Shown: in pieces, positions 51,482 to 62,477 of the stretch
Layout: each line of letters opens with the position of its first letter
Position numbering within the stretch: the stretch's first letter is position 1
Assembly: GCA_022457065.1 (NCBI GenBank)
Contig: JAJGBQ010000006.1
Span: 1,178,001-1,242,000, forward strand
Length of the DNA: 64,000 bases
Source of the DNA: Curvularia sp. ZM96
Taxonomy: Eukaryota; Ascomycota; Dothideomycetes; Pleosporales; Pleosporaceae
Direction of reading: 5' to 3'
Program-made: the position numbers and the translations under genes
The notes under the pieces: model-generated
Databases searched by the model: none
What the model saw: the letters and a program-made list of their open reading frames with translations, nothing else
Told to the model about the DNA's origin: nothing

Positions 51482-54400
51482 ATGAGCGGCCTCAAGCGCT
51501 CTTTGGAGGAGTCGTCTCATGACGGCGACAGGCCCTCACCCTCTGACTCGTCCGTGTCCACCGTGAAGCCCGCATCGCCTGTCGTGCCCTCGTCGTCGTC
51601 GAGCTCATTCCGCAATGTGAGCGCCTGCAACCGCTGCAGGCTTCGCAAGAACAGGTGCGACCAACGCCTGCCTTCGTGCGCTTCGTGCGACAAGGCCGGC
51701 GTCAAGTGTGTTGGCTACGACCCCATCACCAAGCGTGAGATACCGCGCAGGTAGGCAACAGAAAAGTTCCCCAAATAGAGAGTCGTCTTGAACCGGCCTC
51801 GGCTCAACGCTGACAGAGTGCGACAGCTATGTCTACTACCTCGAAACCCGCGTCGCATACCTCGAGTCGTTGCTACAAGAGCACTCGATTGAATTCCAAG
51901 AGGCCAAGGACTTCAACCCAGCCTTTGCATCATCCAATGTTTCTGTCCCTCCCAGACCCGCTGCCGCTGCCGCGCCGCCGCCTCACAATGGCACCACCAA
52001 GCCCACACCCGCCCAGGTAAAAGAGGAGAGCGAAAAGTATGATCGCGAGAAGCTTACCAAGCTCGTGTCCAATATTGGAATGGTCTCAGTTCAAGGAGCA
52101 AGCGACCCGAGGTACCTGGGCTCAACGTCGGGCATATCCTTTGCAAGAGTAGTCTTTGCTGCCGTCAAGAGCTCGGTATCAGGCTCTTCTTCTGAGCGCG
52201 GAAGCAACCGCGGCGGCAAGGCGCAGAACAGTGTTGTAGACAGTGGCACATCTATGCGTGACTCGTTCTTTGGCCTGCAAACCAAGCCGACCATACGACA
52301 GGCACCCTTTCCTGACCGAGAGCTCGGCTCACGTCTTGTTGAGCTTTATTTTGAGCATGCGAACCCGCAGATACCCATTTTGCACCGTGGCGAGTTTATG
52401 GAACTATTTGAGCGCGTGTACGCCTCCGGAGAACGGCACCGTACATCGCGAGAATCGTACATGCTCAACATTGTATTTGCTATAGGAGCTGGTATCATAC
52501 TAGGCAGTTCCGACTCTGAGGGCTCACCAGCGTCGGAACACGGCCGCTCCCAAACCAAATCTCGATCGTCACCACCGAGCAGCAAGAAACGGCGACTTGC
52601 AGGCCATCAGCACCAACCCGAGGAGTATCACGCGTCCGCCATTGTGCATCTGGAAAACTTCTTGGGCTCCTCCCCTGCTGCGGACCGGCCCGACGGCTTC
52701 GGCGGTGGGCTTGAGGAACTCCAAGCTGTGCTGCTTTTGGCGGGTTTTGCGCTCCTCAGACCCGTAGCACCGGGTCTGTGGTATATCGTCGGCGTAGCTG
52801 TCCGTCTTGGAGTAGACCTCGGGCTGCATTACGAGGATGGTGTGGGTATCGATGGGGCCGCTTCGGAAGACCAGACTTTTGGGAATACGGCATCCAAGAC
52901 CCAAGGCAACGGCAATACATCGGCTAGCAGCAGCGCCAATACCTCAAAAATAGATGCAAAGGAACGGGGCCGCAGGCAATGGGTCAGGGACTTGCGGAGA
53001 CGGCTGTGGTGGTGCGTCTATTCCCTCGATAGGCTGGTGAGCACATGCGTCGGCAGACCATTTGTAAGTATGATTCCTTTCACGTGCTGTGTCGGCCAAC
53101 ATTCCCGCGCGGGGGGTGTATTGGATGGACTCGATTTCACATGAGTTTCTGTGTACCCCTCCTGTAACCTGATGTCCGAAAGCTGACAAGCGGGCAGGGT
53201 ATCACAGATCAAATCGTAACTACCGAGTTCCCGTCTTTGCTTGATGACCGATACATTACTAAGGAGGGATTCCTGGAGCCCCCAGCACTCCAAGAAAAGC
53301 CAACATACAAGATTGTGGCCCACCATTACTTCCGGCTTAGGCTGCTGCAGTCTGAGATTTTGCAAGTCTTGCAGCACAGACAGGCACAGCAAGCAAGAGC
53401 TAGCGGTGCAAACCGACAGAATGAGTTTATGCATACCAAGCTGCCTTCACCATTCCTGGTCAACTTTGAGTCATTCCGCGCCTGGCGGGCCGATGTCGAC
53501 AGGCGGTTGCTAGAATGGAAGGATTCGGCCCCTACACAACTGGATGCTGGTGTGCAGTTTTCTCCCCTCTTTTTGGAGCTCAATTATTGGCAAGCTCTGA
53601 TCATGCTATATCGGCAGAGCCTGGTGGTGCCATCTGGCCTGCAGGATGAGCTTGGCAATACTGGCTCAGACATGGGAAGTCCTTCTATGAGTAACCTCGA
53701 AGAGAGGGAAGACGAGGATTTGGTCTTTCTCAAGGTAGCTGAGGCGGGCCAGAAAGTCCTGAAGCTTTACCGACAGCTGCATCGTGTGCATCTTGTCAAT
53801 TACACTTTCTTGGCTACTCATCACCTCTTCATGGCGGGTGAGTCTATTCAAGAGTCAGTTTCATGTTGCATTCTAACCCGTTGCAGGTATATCCTTTCTA
53901 TATGCAGTGTGGCATAGCGTCCACGTACGCAGCCTATTGGTACGTCCGGATTGTATCCCTGCCATACAGGGAACATGAGTTAAAGTTTCACGTTGCTGAC
54001 CACTCTGCAGTCGCTCGACGACGTCGACTTTACCGTTCTTGCCGCCACCTCCGTTTTGGGTGACCTGATTGATAAATGCCCGCCTGCAGAAGCATGCCGC
54101 GACGCGTTTGATCGTATGAGTAAAGCAACGATTCAGATGTGCATGTCGACCACTGGCTTTGGACCCCAGGCCCTGCAGTCGCTCCCGCAGCATCAACAAT
54201 ACAATGCACAAACTTCACCGGGCACTGCACATCCGGCTGCAGACGCTGACGCAAGGATGGATGGTGAAACAATGGGTTACGGTTCAGGGGAGTCGGCAAC
54301 TTTCTTCGGCCGCCGACGACAGCAGCAGCAGCAGCAGCAGCAACCGCAGAGGCGACCGATACCGCGATTCGACATGAACCTCAAGGATCTCTTCTCCGAC

Positions 54401-55021
54401 GACGAAACGGACAAACGTTCCTTTAGCCGTGTCAGCAACCAAGTCAATGCCATGAGACCTCCACCCACACCGGCGGTAAAAACAAACCCGCAACTCCAAC
54501 AGCCCTTCACCGCCGACCTGAAGATCTCTCCACAATTTCGCTCCCATCAGCAAACCAGCTTCTTCGCAGCGAGTCCCGAGATGACTAGCCCGAACCAGCA
54601 AAATAGCTTTTCTACTACCCCGCCTGCTAATCCGCCCATGCCCTCCCCATATCAGGTATCAAGCCAGCTATCCTACAATCCCTTTGCTCAGAATATGAAC
54701 TCTACGTATCCTGATCTAGGAGGAGGCTTCTCGGATCTCGACTTCCTAGACAGCTTTCCCATTCAAGGTAGTGGTGGCAGCGGGGGTGAAGCCAATCCCG
54801 GGGGCATGCAAGATGTAGGTATAAGTTTTGGCATGGGGTTCGGAGACGGGACGCATGATTGGAGTGATGGGAATGGGTTGGATCTTTTTGATGGCTTCTT
54901 TTTCGGTACGTTATCTACATGCCCTTCTCTGTCTGTCTCCTCCTTCATGATATGGATTTTTTTTGCTAACGGTTGCTGGAAAAAAATAGGTCCGGGAGGT
55001 ACGGGAGGAACAGGTATGTGA
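51482..55021 (+). CDS. Zn2Cys6 fungal transcription factor
   Basis: Six exons (51482-51750, 51827-53063, 53198-53837, 53887-53939, 54011-54905, 54990-55021) give 1041 residues. The binuclear zinc cluster near residues 40-70 has six Cys: CNRCRLRKNRCDQRLPSC then ASCDKAGVKC, followed by a coiled segment (SYVYYLETRVAYLESLL) likely for dimerisation. The middle homology region (Fungal_trans) contains LVELYFEHANPQIPILHRGE and WWCVYSLDRLVSTCVGRPFG. The C-terminal third is Gln/Pro/Ser-rich with an eight-Gln run (54321-54344) and Asp/Phe-rich end, typical of activation regions. Targets are unknown. The last intron (54906-54989) is 84 bp with no stop, so retention would add 28 residues. Confidence 0.9.
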
Positions 55022-56247
55022 GAGAAGGCTTAAAAAAAGGGAAGGGGGAACTTTGAGAGTAGAACTAAACGGGTTTTCGGTGGAATTTTTGTCTGTCGCT
55101 CTAGGTGGCGATGGGATGGTATAGGGACATGGTTATTCGATACCCTCTTTCAGAATACAAAAGGAAAAGATGTCAATTCGATTACTTAGCATCAGACTTC
55201 GAGAAACAAGAAACGAAACGAAACCCCACGTTTCTCTTCTTCTCCTTCTCCTTCTCCAGATATGCCTGTAGCGCAGCGTCTCGGCGTGGGGGGCTGTTCA
55301 CTCTATGTTAGCCGGGAATCGGCGAGGTCCGATGACCATCCTGTCTCTCCTCCACCGATAAATCAAGACGACATATATAGCCTTGCCTGAACCGCAAAGA
55401 AGTAAAATCACGCGAAAAAAAAAGTTAGAGAGTAGTAAGGGCTCTCTTTCTCTCTGTCTATGCATAGTAGCATTAAGCAAGGAGATGGATGATGAGTTTT
55501 TGCACCGCTTGGCGGTGAATGAAATGTAATAGAAACGTGACTAGCACCGCATAGTTTAGTTGCTATGCTCGTGTACTTGTTCCAAATGTGACGAATATGG
55601 TAGTACGTAGAAGAGAACCAGTTCTGTCATCCTGAGTCCTGTCATTGAGGTAATCATCGTCGTGGAACTAGCTTTGGACTTGTACTGGGAGCTGAATCGA
55701 CACTGAAGAGTAGGCGTGCAGCGCGTAGGTCGACGAGTCGTATGTGAGTGTTGTAAGAAAGATAGGGCTAGGTATCCATGTATGTGTGGTTATGTGAATG
55801 CGCATTATGATCTAAGTTTGTTTTTCGTTTTATTAGTTTGTTCTCATGACATGGTAATATATATTGAAGTGATGATTGGAAACCTCAGTTTTAGGTCGAA
55901 GTCGTCCATGCCAGATGTGATGTCTGAGGAACTTGAGAATCAGAATGCGAGTGTAGTGAATAATTAAAAAAATAAAAAAATAAAGAATTCCCGGAGGCCA
56001 CTTCATCAACAGTTACATCACAACTCATCAAAGACACAAAGATATTGCAGACAATTCCCGCTGGAATGAACTTTTTGAATTCCTTCTTCAGCTGGTATGC
56101 AGAAGACTTGTCTAAGCTAACCAGAGCATGTGGCTCGGCCTGCCCTCCATCCTCTTTCGAGGAGCGGGCGACCACTGATCGTAATCTTCATGGTATCGTT
56201 TTGAAGCTATCCGTTAACTCCACCCAATGAACAAAAGCACGACCAGC
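55022..56247. other. Convergent 3' region, TF and uL30 genes
   Basis: No gene is supported. The region is AT-rich with T- and A-runs (for example 55965-55985), consistent with 3' UTRs of both neighbours. Confidence 0.45.
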
Positions 56248-57162
56248 TTAGTTCATCTGCCTGACGAGCTGGTTGATGAACTCCTCACGGTTACCAAGGT
56301 CACCACCCTCGATGAAGTGCTTGAACTTGCGGGTACGGAAACCACCAGTGGGCGAGGAGAGCTTGAAGGGCCAGAGGAAGTTGGAGACGGCCTTGAAGTT
56401 GGGGCCGACGGTGTAGAGCTCGTGGATGATGTCCTCAATGCAGGTGATGCCGTACTTGCCGAGGTTCTCCTCGATCAGAGCGTTGTCGGTGATGGGCAGG
56501 CGCTGCTTGTTGACCTTTCCGTAACCACGCTTGTAGACGAGCTCACGGACGGTCTTGAGGTTGGGGTATCCGTAGGTGACGAAGGGCTCAACGATCTTCA
56601 GCATCTCAGAGGTGGCCTTGGTAAGCTTGACAAAGACACCGTTGTTGATCTGGAGGAGACGGAGAAGCTGGAGGGTCTTGCGCTTCTTGGGGTCGATCTT
56701 ATTGATACTGCCAAGAGTTAGGATCTGATTTTGCGGTTTTCGAAGAATTTTACGCACCCCTTGATACGGACAACAAAGGCAAGCTTGGCCTCAGCAGGGA
56801 CGTAGAAAGAGTTGTCGCGCTTCGCGGCCCTCTTGGCCTCGATGATGTCCCTCTCGGCCTTGACGTACTCCTGGTTGTACTTGGCGGCCCTCTCCTTGAT
56901 GACCTCGCGCTTCTGCTTGCTGGCCTAAGAATGTCTTAGCCAACTGTGATACTCCTATCTGCTTGCGCAGGTTCTGGGAGACTGTTATACCTCACGCTTC
57001 TTCTTCAGCTCCGCAGCCTGAGAATCGGTAGTCTTCTGGTGAGCCTTCTGCTTCTTGAGCACCGACTCGGGGACGGCGATGTCATTGTGGGTGGGAACGC
57101 TGAAGCACAATTAGTAACAATATAATGCAGCGATAACATTGAACTCACGAAGTGCGGGCCAT
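56248..57162 (-). CDS. RPL7: 60S ribosomal protein L7 (uL30)
   Basis: Four exons (57162-57149, 57099-56991, 56924-56758, 56707-56248) give 249 residues, the normal length. The first exon has only 14 bp, as often in ribosomal protein genes. The basic N-terminus (VPESVLKKQKAHQKT, then KQKREVIKERAAKYN) precedes conserved FVVRIKGINKIDPKKRKTLQ, LRLLQINNGVFVKL, VTYGYPNLKTVRELVYKRGY, LGKYGITCIEDIIHELYTVG and the end FRTRKFKHFIEGGDLGNREE. It is a structural protein of the large cytosolic subunit, near the 5S rRNA side. It shares a 234-bp divergent promoter with the tRNA methyltransferase gene. Confidence 0.97.
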
Positions 57163-57396
57163 TTTGCTGGTGGTTAGTGGGCTGGTGTTGTCGAGAAGCT
57201 GAAAGGACAAAGTTCGGTTGGGGAACTCGAAATTCATGTGTGGACGCTAGGGTCGCGCCAAGATGGTGAGCCGCGCTAGTGCCCCGCTCCATTGGTCCAC
57301 TCTTCGCCGCCATCGACATTTTCCTGAGAGCTACGAACTTGCGACAATTGCTGCAAGTTCACCAAGTTCAGGCTTTATATATTCATATAACCAACA
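57163..57396. promoter_or_regulatory. Divergent promoter, uL30 and tRNA methyltransferase
   Basis: Only 234 bp separate the two ATGs. TATATATTCATATAA lies at about 57375-57389, immediately before the methyltransferase ATG. Co-expression of two translation genes from one region is plausible but inferred. Confidence 0.5.
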
Positions 57397-60009
57397 ATGG
57401 GTCGAGGAGGAGGTCGCGTAAGTTTCTATGCCATGCGCTGCATAGAAAGCTTCTCTAACTTTACTTAGGGCGGCGGTCGCAAACCATTTCGCGGCAAGAA
57501 CAAAGGTGGACGCGGCGGCGGTGGTGGAGGACGAGACACTCGCACTGAGCCATGGTCCACTATCGAGCGCAAGAATGAACTCTTCGAAAGCTACTACCGC
57601 ATGGGAGGATTCCTGGACGAGGCAGAGTTTGAGGAAATGTGGAAGGCTCTTCAGGCCGACCTGCCTAACAGCTTCCGCTTTACTGGTACCAAGTCCGATG
57701 CTCTCGCCGTGCGTGAGATCTTCAAGCAGCGATACGTTCCCGCGATTGCGTCCAAGCATTTCGAGGGCAAGCCAGTCGAGCCTCCCGAACCAGTACAGGC
57801 CTTCCCTGACGAGCTCGTGTGGCACATGAAGACGCATAAAAAGATTATTCGACGACATGCGCCTTTCGCCGATTTTCAAAAGTTCCTCGTTGCCGAAGCT
57901 GCGTCAGGAAATATTAGCAGACAGGAGGTTGTCAGTATGATCCCGCCGCACTTCCTCGATGTGAAGCCGGGCATGGTGGTACTCGATATGTGCGCTGCAC
58001 CAGGCAGCAAGTCGGCGCAGCTAGCTGAGATGATCCATGGTGACGAAGAGGAGCGGGTGCAGCGAGTAGCAAATGGCGACTCTGTGGACCTGAGCGCAGA
58101 CGGCGACTATAGCGATGACGGACGCTCGACGGGCCTACTCATTGCGAACGATTCTGACTACAAGCGCGCCGGCATGCTGGTCCACCAGGTGAAGCGACTC
58201 AACTTCCCCAATCTCATTGTGACGCAACATGACGCATCGATATTCCCCTCGATCGAGCTACCCAGCCAGGGCGGCAAGAAGCAATACCTGAAATACGACA
58301 GGATTTTGGCTGACGTGCCCTGCTCCGGTGATGGCACAGCCCGCAAGAACCCAAATGTGTGGCAGAAATGGACACCCAAGGATGGTCTCGGTCTGCACGG
58401 GCTTCAGCTGCGCATCTTGTTCCGAGGTCTCCAAATGCTGAAGAAGGGCGGTCGCATGGTGTACTCTACCTGCAGTATGAACCCTGTGGAAAACGAGGCT
58501 GTCGTTGCAGCAGCCATCGAGGCCTGTGGTGGTAACTCCAAGGTCCGACTCGTAGACTGCTCAGACCACCTACCAAACCTCAAGCGCAAGCCTGGCCTCA
58601 ACACATGGAAGGTCCTCGACACCTCATCTGTTACTGCAGGAGGAGAGAAGACCGCTCACATGTTCACCAACTGGGAAGCGTACCAAAAGGCCAGGGCAAA
58701 GTATGAGGTTGACGAGCCTGAACGCCAGTTCTCGACCAAGGTCACCCCCAGCTGCTTCCCGCCTATTGCCAAGTCCGAGGACGAGCGCATCCCTCTTGAG
58801 CACTGCATACGTGTCTACCCACATTTGCAGGATACCGGTGGCTTCTTCATCGCTATTCTTGAGAAGTTGGATGATATCAAGATTGCGCAGATACAGAACC
58901 CAGAAAACCCCGCAAAGGCACAGAAGACACAGGCCGAGACGACCACCGCTTCTTCCGTCCCGACACCAGCTGAAAATGTCATTGAAGCGGATGCTACCAA
59001 GACAGACACCCCAGACGATGCTTCTGACATTTCAGCCCCTCTCAAGCGCAAATTGGAAGAGTCTGAAGAGTCTGAAGCTCAAAAGAAGGCCAAGACCGAC
59101 GATGCGACCACCGAGCCTACGGAGAATGGAGCTGCTACGAACGGCTCCAATGCTCAATCCGCAGTTTCTAAAGAAGCTCGTCTCAAGCCTGAGAACCAGA
59201 ACCAAGCCAAGGAGTATTTCGAGTACCTTTCTCCCGATGACGCGACCATCGCTTCCATCATGGATTTCTTTGGTATCGACAGCCGCTTCCCGCGTGATCG
59301 TTTCATGGTCAAGAACAAAGAGGGACTGTCTCTCAACAAGATCTACTACACCTCTGCTATGGCAAAGACGATTATCTCGCAGAACAAGGATCGCGGCATG
59401 AAATTCATTCATTGTGGTGTAGTCATGTTTGTTTCGCACAAGGTCAAGGACCTGGACCGTACCCAAGCGCCATGGCGTCTGCAGAACGAGGGTATCCGTA
59501 TCCTGGAGCCGTGGGCAAAGAAGCGCATAGTCAAGCTGGAGAAGAAGGAGACGCTTCACCAGCTCATTAGGGAAATGTTTCCCAAGTTGCCGAAAGAGGG
59601 CGACACTGGGCTGGGTGAGGTCGGCGAACAGCTCCAGAAGATGGACGTGGGGTGCTGCTTCGTCCGAATTGAGAAGGATGAGGAGCAGGGCATTCCATTC
59701 CGTATGGTGCTTCCTCTCTGGAGACACCCAGGCAGCGCAAACCTTATGGTTGACAAGGATGACCGCAAAGCCATGCTGTTGAGGATCTTCAACGAGAAGG
59801 ACACCGAGATCATCAACCACGTCGCAGACAAGGCCAAGGCAGAGCAGCAGGCCAAGGAGGCTGGAGAGAACGATGCCAAGGCTGATGAAGAGGGCGATGT
59901 CAGTGATGGCGAACAAGCCACCGAGGCTATGGTCGCTGAGGAAGAGGAGGGCGGTGTGAACGTTGATTTGGCAGATGGCGAAGATGTAAAGATGGGTGAA
60001 GATGCCTAG
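57397..60009 (+). CDS. TRM4: tRNA (cytosine-5) methyltransferase Trm4/NSUN2
   Basis: Two exons (57397-57417, 57469-60009) give 853 residues. The intron splits a Gly/Arg-rich N-terminus (MGRGGGR then GGGRKPFRGKNKGG). The RsmB/NOP2-type Rossmann domain shows SAM-binding LDMCAAPGSKSAQL, motif IV DVPCSGDGTARKNP and motif VI YSTCSMNPVENEAVV; the two cysteines in the latter motifs are the release and catalytic nucleophiles in this family. A long acidic, low-complexity linker (about 455-540) precedes the conserved C-terminal domain, and the tail is again acidic. The enzyme makes m5C in tRNAs at several positions, mostly in the nucleus. Confidence 0.95.
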
Positions 60010-60804
60010 ACGTTATCGTTTCATCCATTCTTAACGTCAAGGCCAGCCACAGACATGACTGACGCTTCAAAATGGTTTGGATCTGCATCGGGGTTGGCGT
60101 TTGATTTTTCCATCTATCCACAGTGTAGTTTTTTGAGGATATACATCAAAGGACGAATGGCATTATTGAGTCATGGATTCTAGTTTTCTTACAAGGCACT
60201 ATCACAGTGGTGATTTTCTGCAATTGACATGTTATGCAAGCAGCTGAGAAATGTCTGTGGTTAAAGGTACTAACACGATATCTAGAATTGAAGGTTATCC
60301 ATATTTATGACCTATTCAAGCATCCCAACATACATGTGGCAAATACAGCCGTTTACGAACACGAGCAAGCTACCAGGTACATTCGCCGCGCGTGCCAGAC
60401 ACATTGGCTGGTCACCTGACCAAATCAGCCTGGTTAGGCCTGTTCTATGCACATCGTCCGTGAGCATAGATCATCGAGCAGTAGACAAGCGCCATGCTGC
60501 AATAAGATGATTGGCTTGTTGAGTGTGCGAGTAGACTAGCATTTCTGCAGAGGCTTTGGGTCTGGCTAAGTGACTTCGAGAGTGGAGGTTAAAGGCAAAC
60601 GAGGTATAAATAAGAACGTCATGTAAACGTATACAAACCCTCTTAGGTACCACGATACCGAACTTGAACCCCGTACACGAATTGCTCCTGTCGTCTAGTA
60701 TTACTTACAGAGCCAACCTGACTGATAGCCCATTTATGCTACCATAACAAAAACCTATACAGTACGTTACCCACACCACCTTTACAATCAAACGCCCACA
60801 CTCT
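60010..60804. other. Convergent 3' region
   Basis: Between Trm4 (plus) and the DUF1295 gene (minus). AT-rich; no gene is supported. A short CATGTGGCAAATACAGCC near 60330 resembles the TGTATTTGCCACA motif of the accessory block, probably by chance. Confidence 0.4.
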
Positions 60805-61858
60805 CTACCAGATCTTAGGAACAAACATCGGCGTCTCCCTCTTCCACTTCTGGTAGTCCTTCCGATCGCCATACTTCTTATCATACTTATTCTCACTCAA
60901 CGGCACCCCACTAACCTTCAGCAGCAAAAAGCTCACAAATGCCGGGCTAGCCGCACACATACCCGCGACCAACATCTGCCCTGCAAGTCCACCGCTCAAG
61001 CCCAATGCCGCTTGTGCTGGCTGTCGAACCAACAGACCCGCTGCCGCAATAGCGATACCCGACCAGAGCGTCACCTCGCCAAAGTAATTTGGGTGTCGTG
61101 ATTTCGACCACAGACCGTGAGTGAGAAACTCTTCGGAATGCTTCTTCTGCTTCTTCGCCTGCACCCATGCGTCCTTTTGGCGGTCGGCAACAACTTCAAA
61201 GCCGAGGCCAAAAATGAAGATGGCGAGACCGAGAATATCCGTAAGGTAGGGTTTAGCGGCGACAGCCTGACCGAGTAAAGAGGTAGCGTAGGCAGACCGC
61301 GGCACAGCGTTCACGAGGATAACGGGTAGAGTGCAGAGCGAGACCCATGTCGCTTGGGCGAAGAAGGCGACAAAGAACTTTGGAGGCGAGGTGCGTATCC
61401 TGTCGAAACGTGAGTCTTTACCGTCATCGCTGGAAATTCGTCTGAAGAGGTACGATCCCACTGTCATCCATTGTCAGTCACGTGATCTTGTATTTTGATA
61501 TACCCCGAGAGCGACTCGTACATCTTGTAGCCCAGATGCCCACCGCGGCGCTCAGAAGCGCCTGTCTCCACCACCACGTTCCTTGTCCGAGGCCCTGGCT
61601 GCTGAAGTATTCTGCTACACCACCAGTAACTGCCCCTGCGGCCTTAGCTCTCAGGTACGGCAAAGTCAGACTCAAGGCCGTGCAGGAGAGGTATGTAAGG
61701 CTTCCGCTTAGGTCATAGTATCGTTCCGTCTGCGCTGCGATGGAGGGAAGGGCAACAGCAGCTTGGATACCGTATGCGAGCGCAACAGAGGGGATGAGTG
61801 TACGCAGTAACGGATTCTTAAAGGCTGTAGCCCGTAGGAGCGTCTGTAGAAGCGTCAT
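60805..61858 (-). CDS. DUF1295 membrane protein (steroid reductase-like fold)
   Basis: Two exons (61858-61522, 61460-60805) give 330 residues; the junction yields GIWATRLGSYLFRR, a conserved block of the family. The protein is very hydrophobic with about seven membrane segments. The C-terminal half has FGLGFEVVADRQKDAW, then SKSRHPNYFGEVTLWSG, the RHPNY-type motif that binds NADPH in related steroid 5-alpha-reductase and ICMT-fold enzymes, and KYGDRKDYQKWKRETPMFVP at the end. It probably sits in an internal membrane and may reduce a lipid; the substrate is unknown. The start was chosen at MTLLQTLLRAT. Confidence 0.9.
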
Positions 61859-62477
61859 GTTGAGGGTGGATTGGGATGTTTCACAAGTCTGCACAAAGGG
61901 TTCAGGTGTTAAACAAGAAGCCGTAGAGTGGCTTCGTTGCTTCCTTTATGCACTCGGGTCGCCTAAAATCCTATATTGTGACACAGCATGTCCAAGAAAC
62001 ATTACTGTTGCTGTGAAACTGGCCCCGCATACAGTTCGGTGCGATTCATTCGATCTAGTACCAATCTAGACTCGAAGTCGCGATCGACATCGTCATGGCT
62101 CGCTTGCAACTAACCCAGACCGGGGTCAAGTCCCAGCTTTCAGAACACTTTTTGCTCCTAGTCAGCAACGGCCGGAGCATCCGGACTCCCGGCGGACTTA
62201 TTCTGCAACATAACCACCCGCCATCGGTGGATAAGGCATGGATATTAAGCCGTCGTTCCATTTATGAGCCACTGTATGTTTTACAGGAATTGAGGGTAAA
62301 TTTCAAAGACATGTACTACGCTGGCTGAGCTCATTGAACGCCATGCAAGCCATGCAGTACCAAGGCCTTCATCATAACGCATTTAAATCCTCAAATATAC
62401 ACATCTTGAATACCAACCAAGCAACCCAATCACAACCCCAGCGCTCGGAAATGCCGACTTCCGCTCTTCCGAAGACA
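61859..62477. other. Spacer between DUF1295 and Sec3 genes
   Basis: This is the promoter of the DUF1295 gene and the 3' UTR of Sec3. No feature is recognised. Confidence 0.4.

Noticed and set aside
59032..59916. Antisense 294-codon ORF over the tRNA methyltransferase
   Set aside because: It is complementary to a clearly coding, conserved exon.
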